This document shows positions 23,928-35,326 of a DNA stretch of 64,000 nucleotides, piece after piece (position 1 is the first letter of the stretch; the number at the start of each line of letters is the position of its first letter). A program made the translations under genes and the position numbers. Source of the stretch: Mucor racemosus (lineage: Eukaryota > Mucoromycota > Mucoromycetes > Mucorales > Mucoraceae); NCBI GenBank assembly GCA_027405735.1, contig JAPEHQ010000020.1, positions 496,001-560,000 of the forward strand. The letters are read 5' to 3'. The notes under the pieces are model-generated. The model saw only the letters and a program-made list of their open reading frames with translations, was not told the DNA's origin and searched no databases.

Positions 23928-24229
23928 ATGTCTTTTGTTGGTATTAATCAACAATATGATTTGACTACAATATTTGACGGATTCATTGAAACAAACTCAA
24001 ACATGGAAAGTAAGCCCTTAATTCTAAATGTATCAAGTGATGATAGCAAACATCATATAGGATTTGATGTGCCATATGTCGACAATAGCTTGTTATCTTA
24101 GAAAAGATGCAACAATATCTCAAAGGACCAAATGCCTTAGATAATTCGACCGATAATAACGTATGTCAATTATTATCCAAGTACTATTTGAGTACTGAAT
24201 CATATAAAGTTCAAAGTTCAAGTATATAG
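23928..24229 (+). CDS. Possible two-exon gene fragment
   Basis: ATG at 23928 opens MSFVGINQQYDLTTIFDGF; a phase-consistent intron (24010-24101, GTAAGC to TTAG) joins it to KMQQYLKGPNALDNSTDNN, stop at 24229, 69 residues. A good donor (GTATGT) follows the NN, so the original may have continued into exons now lost before repeat B at 24.55 kb. Family unknown. It could be the 5' end of a decayed repeat-associated gene. Confidence 0.3.
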
Positions 24230-24554
24230 AGAGATATCCTCTCCACATTATATTAAAAAAAAATTAAATGATAAAATCGCATACATCTACAAAAATATCA
24301 ATTGGTTTACTAATATCATATGTGTATAAAAGCACAAATAATTCTGCATTTTGTAAAAAGGAATACATGTTGTAAACGATATCACTATATTTTGATTGTA
24401 CTGGATGAGCATTAAAGAAAAAATATATTTTTTTCAAAACTTTCAATAATCAAAATTGGAATGTGTCCTCTTTTCTATAATTAACCTTATACCTAAACAC
24501 TTTTTAGGATATATGTTAGACAATGCTAGACAGACCTGAGTTGGTTGTATTGTG

Positions 24555-25925
24555 CTACCTCTTTCTACATTTATTTTATATCTCACGAAAGACTCAAAAA
24601 CAGATAAAATCCACTATTTTCTCCTTGAAAACTGGGTCTCACTTTTCATACCTGCTCTACTTTTTTTTTTCACTAAATAATACTAAGAAAACATTATACG
24701 CCAATGTATCTGAGATATTCAGCTTTAATCCAAAAATGAGTATCCGGAAATATCCTATTTTTTGCAGGTGGTATTAATTTCTCAGTGCTACGGTTTCAGA
24801 TTTTTTACGCGTATTTCACTGCTAATGGATTGAAAACTTTGAGGCTTCATATCTCTAGAAAAAATTAAGCTATACTAACACTTTTCAATAATGAAACTTA
24901 CTTGTTTTAAGGTGCTCTATAACATATATTAATATAAAAAAATTATCAGCACTTTTTTTTTTTTCTTTTTTTTGGCATTTTTATAGTAAATTTCAAAATA
25001 TTCGTCAAATTGAGTAGCATTTTTTTTTATATTCATGACATCGACCTTGTTGAGCTCTCTCGGACCCAATTTAATTCTTTTTAAAATACTGATTTTTCGT
25101 AGAGATATCTTCAAAAACGTGTACAAGGAGATACAGTTGCTTCTAGCTTCAATTTCTCCCCTTGTATACCCTCATCCCAAATTCTGAATTTGAAAAAAAA
25201 AAACGACAAAAATCTTGTTTTCTCTACGAAAGATGCATCTAGAAGGTTTAGCAATGGCTCGATGGATAGATAATTTTGCTGTGCATTATTTTAGTTAATT
25301 ATATTTGAAATATGTTTATAAAAAGTGATGCGTATCTTCAAAAAACCTCCATAATTGCCATTGCATTTTCCGCAAAATTTAATGTAAAACATTTATCTAA
25401 ATTTTATTTAGATGGATGCAGTATTTAAGACTGTACAAAAACCATTTAATACGGTAAGTCTATTAACTTTGCATTTCACGAGCTATTAAACAATTTTGTT
25501 TTTTGAATCATTTTCTGATTGATTTCACACATTAATTTTTGGAACTCAGTTAGCATAGGTTTTAAGCTGTAATATGAACTATTATTTCGATTATCTCGAC
25601 AAAACAATATTATTTTTGGATGAAACTGAGAGTTTATAGATACATACAATCTTATTTATGGAAAGAATAATAATAAAGACTAGTAACATTTATCATGGAG
25701 AACGTACGTAGGCTTTATTACTAGAAAAACTAATGATAAAAGAAAGAACCAAGAGCCTCTAGGTCTTGGTTTAAAAGACTATTTATAAGAATTACATTCC
25801 AATATGAGTTAGAAATGGAATTGGCTTCAAAATTGGCTGTTTAATATCCTCGAAAACCGACAGAAACAAAAAATTATTATTTTTGGATGAAACAAAAAAT
25901 ACAGAGTAGCTTTTAGTTGGATCCA
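24555..25925 (-). repeat. Repeat B copy 2, interrupted
   Basis: Minus-strand copy of repeat B; it is interrupted at 25627-25874 by a 248-bp insertion. The conserved frame is readable at about 25130-24930 (LRKISILK, LGPRELNKVDVMN) but has stops and A-run frameshifts. Confidence 0.8.
25608..25893. mobile_element. 248-bp insertion with 19-bp target duplication
   Basis: TATTATTTTTGGATGAAAC occurs at 25608-25626 and again at 25875-25893, flanking 248 bp that are absent from the other repeat B copies. The insert begins TGAGAGTTTATAG and ends in an A-rich stretch (GAAACAAAAAAATT). A long duplication and A-rich end are the usual signs of target-primed reverse transcription (SINE/LINE type). A hairpin CCAAGA...TCTTGG sits near 25772. 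Confidence 0.65.
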
Positions 25926-26750
25926 TCTTCTTGTGAATACAAAGAATCGGCACTGTTGGATATGCACATATTTATCCACTATATTGATCTCTGAAATGCA
26001 CAAGATTTAGAATAAATATTGTAGCAAGAAAAAATGTGTAATTTAATAAAGGAGCTTGTTGTTAAATTAAATCACACACAAAAACTGAAGATCATCTTTA
26101 TTTAATATCAATAATTTGTCCTATTTATATACAAACACTACGGCTAAACTATTATGCTTCCCATGGGCATAATGATCTGCACAGATGGGCAGAATAAAAA
26201 GTTCTGTGCATATCAGGTAGCCCAGATAAGCAGAGCAATGAGATCAAGGTTTTTTAGTCAATTTACTAAATTATATCAATCATAATATAATTAATAATAA
26301 CAAAGGTAATTTGAATGATTTAAAGCAGATGTGAGTCACTCTGTTTCAACAGAATTGCCTTATTGGCGAGATATATCAATTTGAAATTTGGAGTTTCAAA
26401 GAGCTCTGTCCATGCTCTTCTTTCAGGGACCAAATGGGAACAACGACAACAACCTGTTTGGTAACACTAAAAGTATGTATGCCGTTGTAAATTTCTGTTT
26501 ATAACGCACAAAATCTTTTTTCTTCCTTACTCTTTCCTCAGCTCTTTTATTTACGTTTAAAACTACAACAGAAAGACCAATATTTTTTTATAAATTGAAA
26601 TCAAGAAGCAGGTACAAGTACATATTTTTCCTATTGTTTATTTGGAAATGAATTATTAGCTGTTAATGTTAAGGCGCGTTATAATATCTTTTTCGAACAA
26701 AAAAAGCATCCAGGACTTAATTATTTTGTTCCATTATCTACGTTATAATG
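25926..26750. other. Gene-free stretch with exon-like scrap
   Basis: At 26152-26210 there are two or three units resembling the 29.5-kb minisatellite. A splice-bounded exon-like segment (TTTCAG to GTATGT, about 26425-26472) reads GPNGNNDNNLFGNTK; no family is recognised. Confidence 0.35.
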
Positions 26751-27289
26751 TGTCGTATGTATATTTTCAGGATTGATAAATAGTACTTAAAAAAGAATAC
26801 AATTATAAAAGAATGAGTAATATATCAGTTCTTCAACTGTATAATAAAAACAAGATATCGTTTATTTAGATATAAAAGTATGGCCTTTTATATTGATTTG
26901 ACATTGAGATCCTGAGATGTAATTTAAGGCACTATTGAACCATTAGATCTGTTTGATAGTAGTAATCTATGGATTGAAATGGATCAATCATAATTTAACC
27001 GTCGTTCTTGCAGAGCTTGTGAGTTGTCTTGTTTCAATGTTGCGCTAAATGTGCTTGGATGTTGATTTGATAACTATTTGATTGATTAACCGCTAGGATG
27101 AAATAGTGTGGTGTCATAATTAAGGTCCGAGCGTTCTTGGTAATTACTGGATTAAACTTGGTACGCTAGGAGTTTCTTTTATCCGATACCAAGACTTGCA
27201 CTTCAATGCATGTCGTTGTCAATAGATTGTAAGATGTATTGATACTGTAGAAGGTGATAATGTATAATACTAGTAGGTGGAATACAACA
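26751..27289 (-). mobile_element. Solo LTR, family alpha, copy 3
   Basis: 539 bp bounded by TG...CA (in LTR orientation TGTTGTATTCCACC ... ATACGACA). Flanks TAATG (26746-26750) and TAATA (27290-27294) differ at one base, fitting a 5-bp target duplication. The sequence is homologous to 30186-30661 plus 31521-31579 in opposite orientation. No internal retroelement genes adjoin. Confidence 0.7.
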
Positions 27290-27559
27290 TAATAATGAAT
27301 GCTTTTTTGGTCTAAAGTCGATATCTGCTTGGAGAAAGACTGGTGATTATAAAAGTATGTATAGTATTGACTTGATTTGAATGAGTGAATAAACTCATGC
27401 TAACCTATTTAGTTTCTAAAAATAGTTGTTTCTCTTTAGTGGCCAACAACAGCCAGGGAGAGGAAAATGAGATGTTGACTTGTACACCACTACCAACTCT
27501 CAAAGGTATACACCATAATTATTACTTATTAGCTTGTTATTAATAATTGGTTTTACATA

Positions 27560-28795
27560 CTAATAAATCAATTTTTAAAGGTCAAATGTAAGTTTGCTCT
27601 GGTAAAGCAGTTTAAATAAACTGGCTTGGGAGAAAGAAGATAAAAAGGTGGTAATAGGTTCCAGCGATGGCCATGTTTATGTTTATAATATTGGAGAGGT
27701 AAGACTAAAACTTAATGTAAATCGCCTCTAGCGCAATGATTATAAAGACTATATTATCATCGAATAAATCACCACACAATATTAACATGTATAATGATTT
27801 ACAGTAATAACCTTGAATCAAATGGGTACAGCATTGTAAATCCTTGAAAAAGTTCTCAAGTATTATAAAATCTCTTATTTTTAAGACTTACAAGGCTTAT
27901 AAGCGGAATATTAATTTCAAAAATTATTCTTGTCCAGATCATCAATTTTGACATTTTTTAATTTTTTTTTTCTGATTTTGCATATTTAGAGTTAATTATA
28001 CTACCATTTATAAAAACAAAAAATATACACATATACACAATTTAGTGCTCTATTTGCTCAATAAAAAATAGAAAACATTTTTATTGTAAAATATTATATG
28101 AAAATCCTTTAATCAAAAATCCGTTTTTGGGGCAAAAGTACAAAGTTTCATTACTTAACATTTAATATTAAACTTTTATAAAATGTGTATTAGTCATGGC
28201 TACAATTTTCTCTCACAATGTAGTATATTTAAACGTTGATTTTGGTATCAAAATTTGATTTTTCTGTTTTTTGATGTAAATCACGAGTGTTGGTAAGGAT
28301 GAAATGGGCCCCGAAAATGTCCGCTACAAAAACTGAATTTTCAGACCATACGTGGTTAAACATAAGAAAAGTTAAAAAAATACTTTTTTATTTAAAAATT
28401 AGATACTGTATACGATAGATAGTACAGTATAAGAGACTTAGTCGTTCAACCTTGCTATGCTCAATTACGGCGTCGCTTTACGGGCTTGCCTTAGCAATTT
28501 TTTAATGAATGTATGATATGTGATATGATAGACGTGTTTTCTGGTAGGAAAATGTATATTTCTACGGTAACAGATATTGCCTATTTCGTTTATTTTATGG
28601 TTCAGGCGCTGTAATGCTGCTTTTACATTGGCTGAAATGAGCAATTTAGCAAGGTTTTAAATAATGCGCTAAATAATGTAAAGCCTTGAAAATTCTTTTC
28701 TATGTGTGTTGTTTATTTTTGTTTTTATATTCCAAGAATGTATCCACCGTTTGATAAGGCATATCAGACTATCAAGTTGGTATTTTTTTGTTTTA
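27560..28795 (+). repeat. Repeat A copy 2, with dynein fragment
   Basis: Inverted partner of 6785-8010. Homology runs from the dynein fragment (27592) through AATGGGTACAGCATTGTAAATCC to the end near AGGCATATCAGACTATCAA at about 28775. Confidence 0.8.
27592..27698 (+). pseudogene. Dynein intermediate chain C-terminal WD fragment, copy 2
   Basis: Encodes SGKAV, then after a frameshift and in-frame stop LAWEKEDKKVVIG and SSDGHVYVYNIGE, the last WD blade of cytoplasmic dynein intermediate chain. It ends exactly at a GTAAGA donor, as an exon would. Upstream 27440-27507 (after CTCTTTAG, before GTATACAC) may be a preceding exon scrap. The same fragment is in repeat A copy 1, so it travelled with, or was captured by, the repeat. 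Confidence 0.6.
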
Positions 28796-29520
28796 TCTGA
28801 ATACGCATTCTAACAACATAAGAAACTAATGTTTTTAATATATGTAGCAGTCTATATTAAAGACTGATATTTTTATTTAAACGCATTTTAAGATCAAATA
28901 TCATTCTTTACTACTGTATTGTTGAACGTATTTCTTGATTACCAGATCAAACTGAAAGCAATAATAGTTATATCTAATAAATGAGAAGCTAAAACTGGCT
29001 ACAAACCCATGAAATGTTCCAGAAAAGTGATGAAATTTTAAATCATATAGAAACAAAAAAAAAGAATAACCTAATGTCTTGTCTAATAACCATAGTTTTG
29101 ATCGTAGCTATGTATACTTGAAAACAAATCATCTTTTTACAGCTGAAAATTGTAAACCAAAATAGTAAGTTTAAAGAAGGTTAATTTGTTTAAATTTTAT
29201 GAGTAATAAAGTAACATTTATAGCTTTAAATTTGGCTTGCATATAAATTTAAGCAGTAGGTGTTATTTAATTTTATGCTCAAGCAAAAAACGTTGTTGCT
29301 GTAAACATTATTATAGTTATAAGCATATTTACAAATAATAACAATTGTAAATATATTGGCTCTTGCATGTATTGTTCTACATCTCTACATCAACAACGTA
29401 TTGAATTGTATTATTATCTATAGTCTATATTAATAAAAACAAATGTAATTTAAAAACCCATTCCAGTAAAAAAAATTCAACGAAATTTTGAGAACGGCAC
29501 GATGCTCATGTACAAACCAA
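28796..29520. other. Gene-free stretch
   Basis: AT-rich, no gene or clear repeat seen. Confidence 0.45.
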
Positions 29521-29730
29521 TTTGTGCCCATACAATCAGCTCATTATGCTCATAATCAGATTTTATTTTTATGCACAAATAGGGATAATTATATGCTTAT
29601 GGGCAATTCTACTATTATGCACACATGGGATTAATGTCATGTACATGGACAGAATCTATAATTCTGCACATACAGTCTTAGCGTTGTGCTCGTGTGCAAT
29701 TTCTTTTGTTGTGCCCATATGCATATTGCT
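29521..29730. repeat. Degenerate minisatellite, alternating 22/25 bp
   Basis: Nine TTATGCNCATA-like cores start at 29522, 29544, 29569, 29591, 29615, 29637, 29662, 29684 and 29709: spacings 22, 25, 22, 24, 22, 25, 22, 25. The true unit is therefore a dimer of about 47 bp. The cores are near-palindromic (TGCCCATATGGGCA-like). Confidence 0.7.
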
Positions 29731-29967
29731 ATCTTTTTAACCATATTCAGTGGGCACAACAACAGCTCAGGCTATAGTGCGCAGCCCAGGTCGGTGGTAA
29801 TGCTTTTATATATAAATCCTTTGAATTTGTGATTTTATGGACTTTTTTTGAATTCGGTTGTATAATATTATACTTTTCAAGTTAGACCCGTTATTAGGCT
29901 AATAACGTTGTAGATTGTATTTATGCCTTACCTACAATAATAAGCCTTTGAATAATTAATAGCAATA

Positions 29968-30072
29968 CAGTCGAACCTTAATTTTTTTTTATATTATGAA
30001 ATTTCGATACCTGCATCTTATAGCTGCTTGCAATATTTAAGCAACCGCGTCCGGGCTGTCCGGTAATTTTTT
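29968..30072 (+). mobile_element. Pogo/Tigger-like terminal fragment
   Basis: TACAGTCGAACCTT, an AT tract, and then CGCGTCCGGGCTGTCCGGTAA resemble the terminal inverted repeat of pogo-type DNA transposons (CAGTCGAACC...GTCCGGATAA). No transposase or opposite end is visible nearby, so it is a relic. Confidence 0.4.
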
Positions 30073-30185
30073 CTAAAAATTTAAAGCCTGGAAATATCAT
30101 TAGATGGCCGCTTCCGGAGATTGTTTTGCTTTTTTTTGGAAGAGTGACTATTGGCAAAAATATGAATCATATACTAATGTTTCTA

Positions 30186-31579
30186 TGTTGTATGCCACCA
30201 AGTACCATATGTTGTTACCTTCTACAGTACCAATACATCTTTCAATCTATTGACTACGACATATATTGAAGTGCAAAATTTTGATACTGGATATAAGAAA
30301 CTCCTAGCGTACTAAGTTTAATCCAGTAATTACCAAGAACGCTTGGACCTCAATTATGACACCATATTAAATTATTTCATGCCAGCGGTTAATCAATCAA
30401 GTCGCTATCAAATCAACATCCAAGTACAATTAGCGCTGCATTGAAACAAAGCAACTCTCAATCTGTGCAAGAACGGTTAAATTATGACTGATCCATTTCA
30501 ATCCATAGATTACTACTATCAAACAGATCTAATGATTCCATAGTGCCTTGAATTACACCTCAGGATCTTAATGTCACATCAATATAAAAGGCCATACTTT
30601 TACATCTAAATAAACGATATCTTGTTTTTCTTATACAGTTAAATAACTAATTCATTACTCATGAATTATCCTTCGAGTTTTTCAATAAAATACAATAAAA
30701 AGAAACAATAATGTATCAGCTTTTCCAACTGTATCTAAAAACTAAAAGAAGTCTATCCTTTATTCAGATCTAAAAGTATGGGTCTTTTATATCTATTTAC
30801 TATTTACTACTGAGATTATAACTAGAGAACCAATAGATCAATATGATAAATATTATCCATATTGATTCAGCAAATCCGAGATGTACCGTGTTGAATTATA
30901 GCCTTAGTTGATATGTTTCATAATTAGTACTTGTCTTGTTCTTATTTAGTTTGTTGAGAGCAGGTCCGTGCCCTGAGATCAATGTTTATATTAATAGCGC
31001 CACCTATTAATGTGCTGTCATAAAATGTGCTAAATGTGCTATTGAGCCACATGGAAAAATAGTAGTATCCGTAGTTGATACTTCCTTCCAAAGTATCGGC
31101 TATACCATGGATTTGTGCCAGCCACTATCAATGTATTTGTGTATCAGATTAGGATGTAGATTTGTAGAAGGTGATGCTACAAAAATAGTAATTAAACAAA
31201 AAAAGCGTTGCGACTACAATTATAACTCTTTGATATTTATTTAAGATATAAAGTAAAAGCAAAGGTTTATGGATTACCATAGCCTTTGTGATATATATAT
31301 ACTATTTTCTAATTCTATTAATAATACAGTAATAAGATCTTGAAGCAAGATCTTCATGGTTTAGTTCCTAGTTTGGGAGTACCAGTGGTATAATTTGACA
31401 TTTTAAAGTTTTGTGTGATTTAAGGTTATTAGATCTTAGATGTTGACTAAGATCAATTTGATTACTAAACAAACTTGGTATATGTAGTTTACTACAGGTG
31501 ACATGGAATACAACAACTCATTCTCTTTTAATTGTATTCTTTTTTAAGTATTATTCATTAAACCTGAAAATATACGACA
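30186..31579 (+). mobile_element. Solo LTR, family alpha, copy 1, split by a nested LTR
   Basis: Starts TGTTGTATGCCACC at 30186 and ends ATATACGACA at 31579. The two parts, 30186-30661 and 31521-31579, sum to 535 bp, like the 539-bp copy at 26751. Its own flanks (TTCTA, AGGCT) do not match, so the original target duplication is lost or the copy was rearranged. Confidence 0.7.
30662..31515 (-). mobile_element. Nested LTR inside LTR copy 1
   Basis: TG...CA-bounded (plus strand TGAATTATCC to GGAATACAACA), flanked by a perfect 5-bp duplication ACTCA at 30657-30661 and 31516-31520. It is a diverged relative of the same family (shared ACTGTAT..., GTATGGGTCTTTTATAT blocks), in minus orientation, with about 320 extra bp near 31180-31500 that may be a further insertion. 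Confidence 0.65.
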
Positions 31580-31673
31580 AGGCTAAACCTTTTGCAGTTT
31601 TTTTGATCAGAACTAGAAGTACCTGCCATTGCAACGGGAGGTCATTTGAATTCATATTTGTTGAGAAGAACTG

Positions 31674-33077
31674 ATGGGCTTGCTAATCTTAGTAGGTGTA
31701 AGTAAATACAAAGAGTATTGGGAAAAAAGATCAAGGAATAGTTTAAGACATTCCATGGAAAAAGAGAACAGAAAAACAGCTGCCGAATTGAATAAATTAA
31801 CTAACAAAAACATTAAAGCTCCTGCGGAAAAGGTTAGTGTCATTATAAAACTTATCAAGTGGTGTAATAAAGGACGTGGCACTTAAACTTTAAAATACAT
31901 AGGCTTCTTATTCAAATGATATAAACGTGGACCATGAGAGTAATAGTAGTATCGATAGTGAAAATGAAAATAAAAAACCTGATGATGATGATGACGAAAT
32001 TGAGGAGGACGAATTTGAGAGTACAGGGATGGATAATGACCTAAACCAGATGTCCGATTTATCTTCCGATGAGTAAGAACTCGATGCTATAAAGTGGTTG
32101 TACATTTTTTATAATTGACATTCTGTTATATAAATCGAGTAGAGTAGGGCATCTGAAAATCATTGATCTATCGTCAGAAGCAGCGGTACAAATACTTAAA
32201 TCTGAAATTTCTGTCGAGGCCTTTGATCAAACCATTTCTGCAACCAATATTGAACCCATAGCACTATCAGAATATGCCTCACAAATCTTAAATGCTCTTG
32301 AAAAGAGTCCCCTTTCTTTGTCTGTTTTACAAGAGACTTTATACGAACATGGCTTTAAGAAAGGTTTCGACTTCATACAGCATTCTGATGTAGGTTTCGC
32401 AGAAGAAGTGACAATACGACATTTGTAATGTATTTCCAATCATTATCTTATTTGTGTTCATGTATAGCTAACCTACCCATACCTAGCCTGGACCTAATGG
32501 TTTCACCAAATAACCCTTGAATCAAAAGACACTAGAAAGAATGGCAGCAACTTACTTTATTATCTTTATCGTTTGTGTCGGACAATGATGTAGTTGAGCT
32601 AGGTTGGTTGGAGCGCGAGTTTTTCGCCTCAGAAAAATCAAAATGGGACGGTGTCTTGTTTAAAGTTGGCGACAAATCCTGCTCATCAGCTGGCTTAATT
32701 GAATTTTCTGAAGGGTATAATGAAAGAACACCAAATAGTACAAAACAACGTGATATAACGATGCTCTACTCAAACCTATTGCAAATTATCAATACCCAAC
32801 CATTCTCAGCTAAAGAACAAACGTTCTGTATGCGCTACTACAGTAAGAATACAGTTTATCTTTCAATGATTTTATGCTCAACTACCATTCCTTTTTTTTA
32901 ACAGAAAATTGCATATATCTTGAAAAATTAACAAGACACAATGACTTGATGTTCCGAAGTACACATGCTACAATCCAGGTCCCAAATTCTCCAAGAAAAG
33001 TCGTTGAATATGCACAAGAAATCCCACGTATTTTAGCTTGGAAACAAGCAGTTGTACAGCATACACTTAAGCTATGA
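31674..33077 (+). CDS. Mucoromycota-type nuclease-like (PD-(D/E)XK-like) protein, putative
   Basis: Five exons with compatible phases: 31674-31832, 31903-32072, 32143-32389, 32536-32842 (or from 32548), 32905-33077; about 347-351 residues. Exon 2 is very acidic (DDDDDEIEEDEFES). The C-terminal part has KWDGVLFKVG, GLIEFSEG, MRYYKNCIYLEKL, MFRSTHATIQVP and a closing ILAWKQAVVQHTL. This layout matches a large repeat-associated protein family of Mucorales that I recall as restriction-endonuclease-like (Asp of KWDG and Glu of IEFS as possible metal ligands); I cannot verify that. The start is unsure: Met 31674 lies just after an LTR, so a 5' exon may be missing. It could be functional or a recent pseudogene. 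Confidence 0.5.
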
Positions 33078-33358
33078 TGGGTTTAATGTTCTCCTTTGTG
33101 GAACAGGTAGAGATATTCACGGAAAAAAAGTATAAAAAAACAATAGGAATTCGACTAGATAACGTTAGGCTTTTATTATCAAGTAGAACTTAATTGACTC
33201 TTCTTTGAAAGGAAGATGTCCTTCTATTTATACACAATTTCTAATCTATATTATAAATCAATGAGAACAAATAGGAACATGCCATTTTCATAATCTACCC
33301 GATATCTTTAGGTCCTGATTTTATCATGAATGAAATCAGGCCATATTGAATAATGGTG
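33078..33358. other. Intergenic, LTR-like composition
   Basis: No gene. Minus-strand TATA-like and AATAAA-like signals at about 33170-33230 would suit an old LTR, but ends were not found. Confidence 0.3.
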
Positions 33359-33740
33359 TATTTATGATTAGGATTTCACAAACAACGCATCGTATTACGG
33401 TTAACCGAGTTTGACTGCTTTAACGGGCCGTTTTTTATGCAAACTCGAATGAGGGTATTCGAGTTTCTTCTTTTCTTTTTTTGTTAGCTAAGCTCGAAAA
33501 CAGGATTGAAAAAATACTTCAAGTTGTGAAACTGCCAAATATGCTATTATCAATTCATAATCTCATATTAACTTGACAATGTTGCTATTAACAGCCTCCT
33601 TAAGGCAAACCAATACTTGCTCCCACCCCGTTTTTTATCTGGGTTACAAAAGAACGGGCCGTTTTCCAACTCGAATCGAATGGCCGTTTCCGTTAAAACT
33701 CGATTCAAACTCGAATCGAAGCCCATTCCTATTTATGATT
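33359..33740 (+). mobile_element. Short element D, copy 2, with 11-bp target duplication
   Basis: Element 33370-33729 (360 bp), flanked by a perfect direct repeat TATTTATGATT at 33359-33369 and 33730-33740. Same family as 9436-9803. The duplication length of 9-11 bp suits Mutator-like transposition, but the ends share only AGGA, so the class is open. Confidence 0.75.
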
Positions 33741-35326
33741 CAGGTCAATAATTATAATTTGCTAGGATCCACATCTCGGTTATAAGATTACTTGCTGTAT
33801 CAATCAGACATGTCAAATCAAAGTGATTCCTGATTTATCCCAGCGGTAATTCAAGTTAGACACCAGATAAAATGGAGATCTAAATGGATGTAATCCACAT
33901 CCTTATTAACAATAATCGCTGATAAATACATTGCTTGCAAATATCTGTCATATATCTATCTCTATTACTCATATGAACACTATTCTTATCCAAATATTGT
34001 TTAACCAAATTATTTAATAAAGGTCCAAAATAGTCACTTTTTTTATGGAGGATACCAGCAGGAACAAGTATAAGTGTTCTCTGTTATTGTTTATTTATAT
34101 CCAATCATTGCTAAATAATGATAAAATGAAGAGCTATAAAATGTGGAGAGAGAAGTCAGACCGAAAACTATATTTAAATCCTTTTGATATTTTCAAATAA
34201 ATAAAATGCACTTCTTCCACTTTCGCATTTATACCAAGGCTTTTTTTTTTTTTTTTTTTTATTGGCTTCTGAAAGATTTGTTAAGGCTCCAGAAATTTTG
34301 ATCTGGCTCTAAAAATTTGGAATGACCACAAGAACTCTTGATTGGCCAAAAAATTAACTTGATTTTCACTTTCCAAAAAATGGATTTTTAAACGCAAACC
34401 ACTGTACCAAAGGGCTTCCCCTTTGGCGGGTTTGGGCTCACGAATATGTGTGTCGCCCTCAATTTGTAGCGCATGCGCTACCTGTTAAGCTTGTCACTCT
34501 CCTTTGGTTGACAGTTTTAATCCCCATACATGTGAACATGTATTTTTCAGTTTTTCACTATTTTGGGAAATGCAGCAAATTAAGATGTATTTTTTTTTTT
34601 TTGGAAATAATAATAAAGCTTTCCAAAAATTGGTAGTAGAAATCATCTGAAAAAAATGCCAATTTATGATGGAGACATAAACAAAACTCAATGTCATTAG
34701 TACATTAATATTAAGCTGTATAATATAAAAATTGAATATGAATAAATGTACAACAATCTTTGTCAAAATGGGAATTAGTATAACATCATCTAGGACCTCA
34801 TTTCCATGTGAACACTTTTTTTAATGTGAACCAAAAATGATCTCAATACACATACAAAATACATTGAGACATTATAATATTCTTATATGAATTTATTAAG
34901 CGAATATCAGAAGGCGACTGATATCTTGGCAAAATTCCCAACAATATGTATATGTAATATGCAATTCTATTGTATACAAGACCAAGTGCAAAGCATGACC
35001 TTCTACTAATTTGTTTAAACGCCGGTGTTGGAAGCATGATATGCATGCTTACATTGTAATCACTGTGTTACAATGTTCCCATATCTGGGAGAAAGATCAG
35101 TCTTTTATTTGATCTCTTGTTGCGATTTAAACCAAAAAGTTTATGAAACCAAATGTACAGCCAAGGTTCGAATGAAAATCAGGTACCAAATTTCACACAC
35201 CATATGAGCTGAGATGCTGTATTTTATTTATGTGACATATCTGCCTATTTACAAAACAAAAAAAAAAAAAACCAAACAAATAAAGCAAAATACTAAATGA
35301 TACATCTATAATAATTTATTTTAGAT
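33741..35326. other. Gene-free stretch
   Basis: AT-rich, poly(T) at 34242-34260. A GC-richer patch at 34405-34500 (GCGCATGCGC palindrome) may be a transposon end. No gene. Confidence 0.4.

Noticed and set aside
26751..31579. One large 4.8-kb DNA transposon with long inverted ends
   Set aside because: The inverted ends are better explained as two separate LTR insertions in opposite orientation, each with TG...CA ends, one carrying a near 5-bp target duplication.
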